Assembly (NCBI RefSeq): GCF_003353055.1
Contig: NZ_QKWJ01000067.1
Coordinates: forward strand, 1-40,133
DNA: 40,133 nt
Source of the DNA: Cupriavidus lacunae
Lineage (GTDB): Bacteria > Pseudomonadota > Gammaproteobacteria > Burkholderiales > Burkholderiaceae
Reading direction: 5' to 3'
The notes under the pieces were generated by a model. The model saw only the letters and a list, made by a program, of their open reading frames with translations. It ran no database searches and was not told where the DNA came from. Made by a program: the position numbers and the translations under genes. Shown here in pieces: positions 25,037 through 32,203 of the stretch; the first letter of the stretch is position 1; the number at the start of each line of letters is the position of its first letter.

Positions 25037-25599
25037 CGCAATGGGGTACTACACTCCAGACTTCGGCGGCTTGTCCGGTCGATTTGTCTATGCGTTGGGA
25101 GAAGCATCTGATTCCAACGCATCGAACAACGCGGTTGCGATGCTGTATCTCGATAAAGGGCCACTTACTGCTTCTGTCGCCTTTCAGCGGACACGTACGG
25201 GCCCTGCGATCACGAAGGCAAGCTGGGCTCAAAGTGTTCTTGCCGCCGGCGTAGCATACGACATTAGCGTTGCAAAGCTGTTCCTGCAGTATGACGGCAC
25301 AAGAACCAGTGGTGTAAGCCTGAGCACAGATACTGTGCAACTCGGCGCCACGATTCCAATGCTCTCTGGAAAATTCATGCTTTCCGTGGTGCAGACCAGC
25401 ATACGGGCCGCCAATCAGCCAGACATACGTCGCCGTGACGCTGGCATCGGATATCTATACGCGTTCTCTAGACGAACCGACGCCTATGCTACCTCGCTTT
25501 ACGACAAGCTGAGCGATAGAGGGAGTGGATTTACTACAGCCATAGGGCTCCGGCACAAGTTTTAGCGTATGGGGGCGCCGCCTCGTCCGGCAGCGTCTC

Positions 25600-25930
25600 C
25601 TAATACTTTCGAGGCGTTTCAGTTGGCTTGAGATTCTGCCTCCGGCACGGCACCAGGTTATGGACCCCCGCGGCAAATAGGCTCGCTGCCGACCCAGCAT
25701 CTCGCGGCGCAAGCCCAGCGGCAGATCGGCCTCCAGTCGCTTGAGCTCGGCGTTCTCTTCCTAGCTGCTGCCGCCGCTTGACCTCCGACGCTGTTAGCCC
25801 ACCGTACTTCGTGCGCCAGCTATCGAACGTCGCGTCACTGATGGCCTTCTTGGGCACGTTTCCGCCATCGGCGTCCCCTGTTCCGCCCGCTTCAGCGCAT
25901 GCGCGATCTCCTCTTCGGTGTACTATCCTT
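25600..25930 (-). mobile_element. IS3-family OrfA remnant
   Basis: On the minus strand one frame reads YTEEEIAHALKRAEQGTPMAE. Another continues with KKAISDATFDSWRTKYGGLT and ASEVKRRQQL, and then the frame breaks again. Together these are the helix-turn-helix and leucine-zipper start of an IS3-family OrfA. An in-frame TAG, at least two frameshifts and the absence of OrfB show it is a dead fragment. It begins about 35 bp after the porin stop. Confidence 0.75.
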
Positions 25931-25954
25931 CACGGCATGACCTCCTGCTCTCCA

Positions 25955-26059
25955 TCAGTGAACATCATGCCGTCGTTCTCCAATCTTACTTGGCACGAAC
26001 TCTTGGGAGAGCCTCAAGCCCTTGGCCTGGATCTCGGCCTCGATCTGGTTGTCGTTCAT
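25955..26059 (-). other. short remnant resembling a phage gp49-type protein start
   Basis: The minus strand encodes MNDNQIEAEIQAKGL and 19 further residues from an ATG at 26059. The first 15 residues recall the N-terminus of small phage proteins of the gp49/66 group; the rest does not, and the frame stops at 34 residues. It is probably a fragment. The match is from memory and weak. Confidence 0.25.
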
Positions 26060-26239
26060 GGGAGATTCCCCAAAAGAAACGCCTGACCCCGACATCAGAA
26101 GGGCCGGGCGCGAAAGCTCCGCAGGCAATGCGGAGGGAGGAGACACGGTGATGCAATCCAATCTGGTGCGCCCCCTATTCCTTCATCTCTCTCGTTGATT
26201 TTTCTTTCACGACTCCCCTTGCAACTTCCAGCGGGGAAC

Positions 26240-26470
26240 ATGACTACCCAAGGACTGATCAGTGCTATTGAGCGGAACGGGCCGATGACTACGAGGCTTT
26301 CTGAAGGCGCGCAAGGCGCCGGCATTACCGAAGAGCAAGTGGTTCAGTACTTAGCGCTCTTGGACAGCGGACTGGCAAAGCCGACTCCGCTTCCTGCTCC
26401 CCCAAAGCGCAGATTGCGTGTGGTCTCACCAAAGGAATTTGCCGCCCGTCGCGCTGCTCGTTCCGATTGA
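26240..26470 (+). CDS. small hypothetical protein
   Basis: A possible 76-residue protein starting MTTQGLISAIERNGPMTTR and ending in a basic tail FAARRAARSD. GGGGA lies just before the ATG. I recognise no family. It lies among IS3 and phage-like debris, so it may itself be a relic or chance. Confidence 0.3.
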   Translation: MTTQGLISAIERNGPMTTRLSEGAQGAGITEEQVVQYLALLDSGLAKPTPLPAPPKRRLRVVSPKEFAARRAARSD

Positions 26471-26585
26471 AAATCTCCGCCTCCTGCTTGTTGTCCCGCT
26501 TGAGCAGCGGGGCCCGACCGCCGGTGCACCCCCTGTACATTCATCGGCCGATGCGACGGGGCTTACGATCATTCCGGTTTTAGTG

Positions 26586-27755
26586 TCATGCGGCCTTCGC
26601 CAGGCCGTGGATTCCGCGGGACTCTCCGCGCACTGCAGCCAGGAAGAAGCTCACGCTGACTGCCGCCAGCGCGACGACCATCCAGCCTAGGCTTGCATAG
26701 CCGAAGCTCTGTGCAACCGTGCCCCCAAGGAAGGGGCCGATAGCCGAGCCGGTCATCAGCATCACAGGCGTAGCGGCGACCGCACGCCCCGAGGGGTCCA
26801 GGCGAGCCAGGTACGCGAAGATGAAGGTGTGCGTGAAGGTCATTACCACCGGGAAGAGGCAGGAGCCCAGCGTATAAACGGCATAGGTTGTCGTCTGGGT
26901 CAACATCAGGCACAACATCGCATGCAGCAACGGCCCAAACACGATGACGACTCTGGGCGAGATTCTTTTCTCGAAATACGCGGCAAGGACGCCGGGGGAA
27001 AGGTTAACCAGGCCGATCATCAGCATCGTGTTCATGAGCTGCTCGCGGCTGAAGCCGTGCGCGTCGCCTACGCGCTCAACGAAGCCGAACATCATCGAAT
27101 GGTTCAACAGCGCGAAGCTAGTGCCAATCATAGCGAGCCAGACCACCCTCGGCAGCTTGCCGGGATGAACCGGCGCATCCGGAATCGAGACGCTAGAGCG
27201 GCGAGATGGGAAGCCGATGAGCGCGAACAACGCCGCCACGAGCATGATGCAACCCAACGATAGGAACAGTACCGGGCCGCCGTATGCCACCACCAGTTTG
27301 GACACGCCACCCAGGAAGCCGAGTGACACAAGGGTCAAGGCCAGGAAAGCCACGGCGATCAAACGGTGCGGATTGGAACTGGCTCCCATGGCGGCGTGCG
27401 CCATCGAAAGCCCTACGCCGACACCCAGACCACCAACGATATGCAGCGCGATCATCGCGTTGTAGTCGCGGGTCGTAGCCATGGCGATGAAGGCCGCGGC
27501 TGCCGTGCCGTAGCCTAGTGGTACCGCCACTACCCCGCGTATGCGGTTGACGCGCGGTGAAACGACCGCGCTGGTGAGAACCGCCGCACCCAGGAAGCAC
27601 GAAACTAGGGCGCCGGCATTTTGCGGGTCCAATCCGTACATGCCAATCAGTACGATACCGATCCACACCGGCATGGCGACGAGGTCGATCAACCCCGAGC
27701 AGTGGCACAATACAAGGGAAGTCCAGCCTTTCACGCTGTCCACGGGTCTGTTCAT
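26586..27755 (-). CDS. major facilitator superfamily transporter
   Basis: A 389-residue inner-membrane protein with about 12 hydrophobic segments and short loops, including LVSCFLGAAVLTSAVVSPRV after helix 2 and a longer polar loop (GFPSRRSSVSIPDAPVHPGK) between the two halves. It looks like an MFS carrier; substrate importer or drug exporter cannot be told apart. The ATG at 27755 has AGGAGA 7 bp upstream. A promoter and operator copy 4 lie directly upstream, so it is probably co-regulated with the catabolic operons. It is divergent from a TetR gene. Confidence 0.85.
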   Translation of the reverse strand: MNRPVDSVKGWTSLVLCHCSGLIDLVAMPVWIGIVLIGMYGLDPQNAGALVSCFLGAAVLTSAVVSPRVNRIRGVVAVPLGYGTAAAAFIAMATTRDYNAMIALHIVGGLGVGVGLSMAHAAMGASSNPHRLIAVAFLALTLVSLGFLGGVSKLVVAYGGPVLFLSLGCIMLVAALFALIGFPSRRSSVSIPDAPVHPGKLPRVVWLAMIGTSFALLNHSMMFGFVERVGDAHGFSREQLMNTMLMIGLVNLSPGVLAAYFEKRISPRVVIVFGPLLHAMLCLMLTQTTTYAVYTLGSCLFPVVMTFTHTFIFAYLARLDPSGRAVAATPVMLMTGSAIGPFLGGTVAQSFGYASLGWMVVALAAVSVSFFLAAVRGESRGIHGLAKAA

Positions 27756-27802
27756 GCTTGTCTCCTTTTTTGGATGGTTTCTTTTTTGGTTCTTCGTTTT
27801 TG

Positions 27803-27833
27803 ATACTATACGTTCCGTTTCACAAATAACCAA
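27803..27833 (-). promoter_or_regulatory. promoter of the MFS gene with operator copy 4
   Basis: Reading leftward, TTGGTT (complement of 27828-27833), a 17-bp spacer and TATAGT (complement of 27805-27810) form a sigma-70-type promoter. The 18-bp motif ATACTATACGTTCCGTTT (27803-27820) overlaps the -10 box. It is the most degenerate of the six copies in its left half-site but keeps the CCGTTT half. The site lies between the MFS gene and the divergent tetR gene. Confidence 0.55.
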
Positions 27834-27988
27834 GCACGTCAGTCCTGCCGGACGGCGCATCCCATCTGGACGTGCATGCCATCGCCGAGCATCTGGCGGG
27901 CCGCGTTGTGGCGAGGTACGTACATCCCGTGGAATATCCCCTTGCAGCCTGTAAAATGGCGGGCATCTTCATCAACTAACGAGGACCT

Positions 27989-28612
27989 GTGACAAAAGCG
28001 GCACTACGCTCCCCGGGGCGCACACGTAGCACCGCCTCACGCTTGGCAATTCTGAACGCCACGCTGAAACTGCTGGACGCACAATCACTGCAGCAGATCT
28101 CGATTGAGGCCATTGCACGCGAGGCCGGTGTCGGCAAGGCAACCATCTATCGTTGGTGGCCCTCCAAGGCGGCCGTGGTAATCGAAGCCTTCCTGATCAA
28201 CCATGTCAGCCGCGTCACGGCGCCTAAGGGCATGAAGCCTCGGGAGGCCTTGGCTCATATTTTGCGATTGCTGATTAAGGAGTACTCGGGGCGGGAAGGG
28301 CGCATCGTGGCACAGATCATCGCCGAAGGTCAGAGTGACCCTGATGTGTTGCGCGAATTCCGCGAACGCTTTTGGTATGGCCGGCACGCCATGGCCTTGG
28401 AACTCGTCAACGAAGCTCGCCGGCTAGGCGAGTTCCGCGACGACATTCCGGCCGAGTCCCAGCTGGATCTGCTCTTCGCGCCCATCTACTTCCATCTGCT
28501 TTCGGGGCATTCCCCCTTGAGCCAAGAGTTCGCCGAGGCGCACTGTGACAGCGTCATGCGTCTGATGGAGCCGGACGCTCGTCAAACACCGACAAAGCCG
28601 AAGTCCCGCTAG
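27989..28612 (+). CDS. TetR-family regulator, paralog A
   Basis: A 207-residue TetR protein beginning with GTG after GAGGAC. The helix-turn-helix is at about residues 15-62: LQQISIEAIAREAG, then VGKATIYRWWPSKAAVVIEA. From the second of these segments to the end of the DNA-binding domain it is almost identical to paralog B at 30328-30975, and the ligand domains are clearly related (QIIAEGQSDPDVLREFRERF against QILAEGQSEPEVLREFRERF). It is divergent from the MFS gene with an operator copy between. Its last 59 bp overlap the convergent thioesterase gene. It is a likely repressor of the six-site regulon; the ligand is unknown. Confidence 0.9.
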   Translation: MTKAALRSPGRTRSTASRLAILNATLKLLDAQSLQQISIEAIAREAGVGKATIYRWWPSKAAVVIEAFLINHVSRVTAPKGMKPREALAHILRLLIKEYSGREGRIVAQIIAEGQSDPDVLREFRERFWYGRHAMALELVNEARRLGEFRDDIPAESQLDLLFAPIYFHLLSGHSPLSQEFAEAHCDSVMRLMEPDARQTPTKPKSR

Positions 28613-29018
28613 CCAGCAGGCGTTCACCGCTGGCGTCGAACAACGAGGCTCGGGCAAAGCCCGCGGTGCGTCCCACTCGCTCGACCGTAGCGGTGGCCAC
28701 TAGCGGTCCGGCCTTCGCCGCCGCCATCATGTTGACGGACAGATTGATTGTGGCGCAGGTGCGCCCCGGTGGCAGCACTGACAGCACGGTCATTGCCATA
28801 GCCAGATCCAGCATGCTGGCCAGCGTACCGCCGCTGACTACGCCGTTACCCTGTGTGCTCTCGGCGGGCGCAACGAAGCGCAAGCGCAGTTCTCCTGGTG
28901 TGCCTTCGCACAACACCGCGCCCAAGCTGGCCGAGGCGGGATTGGTGTCCAGGGGAACGTCGCGGCGGCCGGCGGCCACCGCCGCCGCAACATGCGCCCG
29001 TGTCGGGTTGTCGCTCAT
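28554..29018 (-). CDS. PaaI-type hotdog thioesterase
   Basis: A 154-residue hotdog-fold protein. The family core TQGNGVVSGGTLASMLDLAM contains the helix that holds the active site, followed by TINLSVNMMAAAKAGPL and TATVERVGRTAGFARASLF. It would hydrolyse aromatic or acyl-CoA thioesters, releasing CoA from dead-end intermediates. The start at 29018 overlaps the stop of the FAH-family gene (TGATG), so the two are translationally coupled; a longer start at 29051 lies inside that gene and is less likely. It converges on and overlaps the TetR paralog A gene. Confidence 0.85.
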   Translation of the reverse strand: MSDNPTRAHVAAAVAAGRRDVPLDTNPASASLGAVLCEGTPGELRLRFVAPAESTQGNGVVSGGTLASMLDLAMAMTVLSVLPPGRTCATINLSVNMMAAAKAGPLVATATVERVGRTAGFARASLFDASGERLLASGTSALSVFDERPAPSDA

Positions 29019-30025
29019 CACATGAAGGGCTTGCGCCGTTCGGGCCACCACAACCCGTCGATCGGCTGGCCCATGGTGGTGCGTAGCACGCCGACGCCAC
29101 TGGCCTCCAGCTCGACCACATCGCCCGGCTTCAGCTCGCGACCCAGCTCAAGCGCAGAACCGCCGCCCATCGTGCCCGAACCAATCACGTCGCCCGGCAG
29201 GATCTTCTCGCCCAGCGAGACATAGGCGACCAGCTCGGCCACAGTCCAAAGCTTGCCTCCGCTGTTGCCCTTACCCCAGGTTTCGCCATTGACGCGCACT
29301 TCCATCGGGATGGAATCCAGATCCTTGAACTCGTCCAACGTCGTGATCCAAGGGCCGATTGCGTGCGCGAAGTCCTTGCTCTTGGTGCTGCCCATGCCGA
29401 TCGGCAATTCGTTGTGCTGCAAATCGCGGCCGCTGAAGTCGTTGTACAGCGTGATGCCGAAGACGTATTTCATCGCGTCTTCGGGTCTCACACTGCCCCC
29501 TTCGCGGCCAATCACATAGCCCAGCTCCAATTCATAATCCATCTTGCTCTTGATATAGCCCGGCCACGGCACCACCGAGTTGTGGCCAATGGCAGTACTC
29601 GGCGAGTTCTTGGTAAAGCCGGGAATCAACAGCATGCTTTCCGGCACTTCACGCTGCATGCGCTCGTGCCAGCCCTTAATGTGGCCAACAAAGGTCAGGC
29701 CGTCGCGCAGCACCGGGGGATCGGAAGCCGGCAGCCACGTAACGTTATTGATATCAAGCGAGGCATCATCGCCATAGCTGCCTTGAATCGCTTCAGTGGC
29801 AGCGTCGACAAGGATGTCGCTCGCACCCAGAGCCTGCGCCATGCTACCTGGGAACTGTGCCTGGGCCAGGCGCATGGCGGCGGCCTGCGTGGCGTGGCGC
29901 TTGCCCATCGCATACAACGCGCCAGCACGAGCCAGATCGATGACGCGCCCTTTCTCAGGTTCGACGACGACCAAGCGGGCGATAGCGCCATCAGGACTTT
30001 CTCGGGAAATGCGGCCGAACTTCAT
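29018..30025 (-). CDS. fumarylacetoacetate hydrolase (FAH) family protein, copy 1
   Basis: A 335-residue FAH-fold hydrolase or isomerase. Metal ligands are visible as Glu/Glu in MDYELELGYVIGR and Asp in YNDFSGRDLQ. Later segments SLGEKILPGDVIGSGT and ALELGRELKPGDVVELEA are family hallmarks. Such enzymes hydrolyse C-C bonds of fumarylpyruvate or acylpyruvate-type ring-cleavage products. The ATG at 30025 has GGGAG at good spacing. It is coupled to the thioesterase downstream. A TATAAA and operator copy 5 lie 119-140 bp upstream. FahA-type fumarylacetoacetate hydrolase is longer (over 400 residues), so the acylpyruvase branch is likelier. Confidence 0.87.
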   Translation of the reverse strand: MKFGRISRESPDGAIARLVVVEPEKGRVIDLARAGALYAMGKRHATQAAAMRLAQAQFPGSMAQALGASDILVDAATEAIQGSYGDDASLDINNVTWLPASDPPVLRDGLTFVGHIKGWHERMQREVPESMLLIPGFTKNSPSTAIGHNSVVPWPGYIKSKMDYELELGYVIGREGGSVRPEDAMKYVFGITLYNDFSGRDLQHNELPIGMGSTKSKDFAHAIGPWITTLDEFKDLDSIPMEVRVNGETWGKGNSGGKLWTVAELVAYVSLGEKILPGDVIGSGTMGGGSALELGRELKPGDVVELEASGVGVLRTTMGQPIDGLWWPERRKPFM

Positions 30026-30143
30026 TCATGTCTCCCTGGTGGTTGAAATAAGTTGAGCAAGGAACCGAGTTGTTACATCACATGAAATCGGAGGCGTGGC
30101 CAAGGCTTAGCAAACCATCTACTGGCCGTGCTCCATATTTTCA

Positions 30144-30165
30144 AAACTGCTCGTATCGTTTTATA
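30144..30165 (-). promoter_or_regulatory. operator copy 5 with -10 box, upstream of FAH copy 1
   Basis: AAACTGCTCGTATCGTTT (30144-30161) shares the CTCGTA core and TCGTTT half-site with copy 6. Reading leftward, TATAAA (complement of 30160-30165) is a likely -10 box, placing the operator at about +1. The rest of the 302-bp gap between 30026 and 30327 shows no gene. Confidence 0.6.
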
Positions 30166-30327
30166 AAGACTAACAGACAGAAAGGGGTACGTCAACGGAA
30201 GTCGGCACCTAGGCGTCAGCGCCCTTGGCGACCTGTTCAACGCCAACCCAAGTCGGCCCCGCCGCAATCGCCAGCGCGGCGACTATCAATGCTTCCGCAT
30301 GGAAAACTCCTCACTGCAGAGGAAAAG

Positions 30328-30975
30328 TCAGCGGATCGCCTGCACTGGCGCGCACAAAACGGCCATCGCACTTTCGGCAAGTTCATCGGCGAACTTCTGG
30401 TTCAGCGGCAGGTGCCCCATCATGAGCCGGAAATATACCGGCGAATACACCATGTCCATCAGAAACTCAGACTCCATGTCCGTACGAAATTCGCCGTTGC
30501 GACGCCCTTCCTCGATGACTTCGCGGACCATGGCCCGACGACCGTAAAAGAAGCGCTCTCGGAACTCGCGAAGAACCTCCGGCTCCGACTGCCCTTCAGC
30601 CAGTATCTGGGCGACCAACCGGCCGCCCCGCCCGCCATACTGCTGCACCATGCGATGGAGATGCACGGTAATGGCTTCGCGACAACTCCCCCCTTTCGGC
30701 ATGGGAGTCTGCAAGTTGTGGTTCTGCACAAAGGCGTCAATCACCACGGCCGCTTTGGAGGGCCACCAACGATAGATGGTCGCCTTGCCTACCCCGGCCT
30801 CCTTCGCGATGGCCTCGATGGTGATCTGTTGCAGGGACTGCGTTTCGAGCAAGCTCAGGGTGGCGTTTAGGATCGCTACACGCGCGGCCTCGCTACGCGT
30901 GCGTCCTGGCGAACGCTTGTTCCGGGCTGGGGTTGTCGTGGGAACGGTGGTGCTCGAAGTCAATGCTTTCTCCAT
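30328..30975 (-). CDS. TetR-family regulator, paralog B
   Basis: A 215-residue TetR protein if the ATG at 30975 is used; a start at 31020 would add 15 residues and neither has a clear ribosome site. 30975 is preferred because it leaves a leader closer to that of paralog A. The DNA-binding domain reads LQQITIEAIAKEAG, then VGKATIYRWWPSKAAVVIDA, nearly the same as paralog A, so both should bind the same operator. The ligand domain differs more, especially after residue 90 and at the C-terminus. It is divergent from the YCF48-RND operon with operator copy 6 between. Confidence 0.9.
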   Translation of the reverse strand: MEKALTSSTTVPTTTPARNKRSPGRTRSEAARVAILNATLSLLETQSLQQITIEAIAKEAGVGKATIYRWWPSKAAVVIDAFVQNHNLQTPMPKGGSCREAITVHLHRMVQQYGGRGGRLVAQILAEGQSEPEVLREFRERFFYGRRAMVREVIEEGRRNGEFRTDMESEFLMDMVYSPVYFRLMMGHLPLNQKFADELAESAMAVLCAPVQAIR

Positions 30976-31072
30976 AGTGACGGCTGAAATTCGCCAAACC
31001 GTCTCACTACTCATCTCCATGCACGCCTAAGGAAAGACCCAAGTGTTTGACGCGTGCATGGTGCATCGATAT

Positions 31073-31094
31073 TATAATACGGCTCGTATCGTTT
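31073..31094 (+). promoter_or_regulatory. -10 box with operator copy 6, upstream of the YCF48-RND operon
   Basis: A perfect -10 TATAAT (31073-31078) is overlapped by ATACGGCTCGTATCGTTT (31077-31094), the best copy of the shared motif. A TTGACG at 31047-31052 could be the -35, but the 20-bp spacing is long. Binding here would block the start of the operon beginning at 31139, and perhaps also paralog B transcription on the other strand. Confidence 0.65.
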
Positions 31095-31138
31095 TGCTCT
31101 GCAAGTTCCTAAGAAGCAACATAAAAGGAGACAATCCC

Positions 31139-32203
31139 ATGTTCACTAACCTCGCCTGGTGGCGCACGCGAGCGCTACTAGTCGCATGCATCGGCACATG
31201 CGGCGTGGGGGTTGCTTGGTCTGCGCCTGTCAGCCAGGCACTGGATCGCCCCGCCATCATCTCTCAGCGAGCAGCGCAATCGGTACTACTCGGCATCGCT
31301 CAGGCGGGCAAGCGTCTGGTCGCGGTGGGCGAGCGCGGCATCGTGGTGGTGTCGGACGACGATGCAGCCAAATGGCACCAAGTGCCGGTGCCGGTCAGCG
31401 TGACGCTGACTGCTGTGCGCTTCGCCGACGATAAACATGGCTATGCGGTCGGTCACAGCGGCACCGTGCTTGCCACTGCCGACGGCGGCGAAACCTGGAC
31501 ACGCGTGCTCGATGGCCGCCAAGCCGCGCAGATCTCCCTTGCGGCAGCCCAGGCCAGCGGCAACGCGACGGCCCTGCGCGACGCCGAGCGTTTGGTGGCC
31601 GAGGGCCCTGACAAACCCCTGCTCGACCTGCTAGTACTCGACGCGCGGCGCGCGATCGTCATCGGCGCCTATGGCATGGCGTACTCCACCACGGACGGCG
31701 GACAGAGATGGACCTCCTGGGCGGATCGCCTGGACAACCCTCGTGGTCTACACCTGTATGCGATACGCCGCCATGGCGAACGCATTCTCGTGTGCGGAGA
31801 ACAGGGATTAGTGCGGCTTTCACAAGACGGCGGACAGACCTTCGCCGCGGTCAAGCCCCCTTACAACGGTAGCTTCTTCACCGCCGAGCTTCCCTCTGAC
31901 AACGAGATCGTGGTGGCCGGGCTACGCGGCAATATGCTGCGCTCGCTGGATGCCGGCGTGAACTGGAAGCAAATCACGGCACAAGATACCGCGTCCATCA
32001 CGGGCTCGGCCTCGCGCACTGACGGCTCACTGGTCCTGGTGAACCAGGCGGGCATGGTGCTCAGTGAAATCAAAGGCGCTCTCGTTCCGCTAAATGGCAC
32101 CCCGTTGCCATCCTTGACCGGCATTTTCCCGAAACGCAACGGTTCGCTGCTCGCACTCAGCATCCAGGGCATTGTGTCCGTCCCTAATGGAGGCCAGAAA
32201 TGA
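31139..32203 (+). CDS. YCF48/BNR-repeat exported protein
   Basis: A 354-residue protein with a signal peptide ending near AWSAP. Repeated beta-propeller blades follow, each with a GTVL...TADGGETW-type turn: VGHSGTVLATADGGETWTRV, MAYSTTDGGQRWTSW, LVRLSQDGGQTFAAV and MLRSLDAGVNWKQI. It resembles YCF48-like photosystem II assembly factors but comes from a non-photosynthetic context. In bacterial clusters for hydrophobic substrates it recurs beside an RND transporter, as here. AAAGGAGACAA precedes the ATG at 31139. Its stop overlaps the RND start (ATGA), so the two are probably made as partners. A periplasmic adaptor role is inferred. Confidence 0.87.
   Translation: MFTNLAWWRTRALLVACIGTCGVGVAWSAPVSQALDRPAIISQRAAQSVLLGIAQAGKRLVAVGERGIVVVSDDDAAKWHQVPVPVSVTLTAVRFADDKHGYAVGHSGTVLATADGGETWTRVLDGRQAAQISLAAAQASGNATALRDAERLVAEGPDKPLLDLLVLDARRAIVIGAYGMAYSTTDGGQRWTSWADRLDNPRGLHLYAIRRHGERILVCGEQGLVRLSQDGGQTFAAVKPPYNGSFFTAELPSDNEIVVAGLRGNMLRSLDAGVNWKQITAQDTASITGSASRTDGSLVLVNQAGMVLSEIKGALVPLNGTPLPSLTGIFPKRNGSLLALSIQGIVSVPNGGQK

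Larger units (their letters stand above)
23160..25565 (+). pseudogene. general porin gene split by an IS256-family element
   Basis: The 5' part (23160-23656) encodes a signal peptide (MSQSKKKLLYGTVAVLAPLL, cleaved after VHA) and VELYGIIDSYMG, the porin N-terminus. The 3' part (25037-25565) runs from GYYTPDFGGLSGRFVYALGE to the C-terminal GIGLRHKF. Removing the insertion and one copy of the 9-bp duplication joins them in frame as DTGWSNAMGYYTPDFGG and gives an intact 341-residue porin. The gene was therefore whole until the insertion. GTG 23160 is taken as start from the signal peptide. It lies just downstream of the Bug gene and may have served uptake of the same substrate. Confidence 0.88.

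Noticed and set aside
23657..25930. Composite transposon made by the IS256 element and the IS3 remnant
   Set aside because: The elements are of different families and the IS256 element has its own exact 9-bp duplication, so it moved alone.
30070..30870. Long plus-strand open frame opposite TetR paralog B
   Set aside because: It is the antisense shadow of a clear TetR gene in GC-rich DNA and has no recognisable domain.
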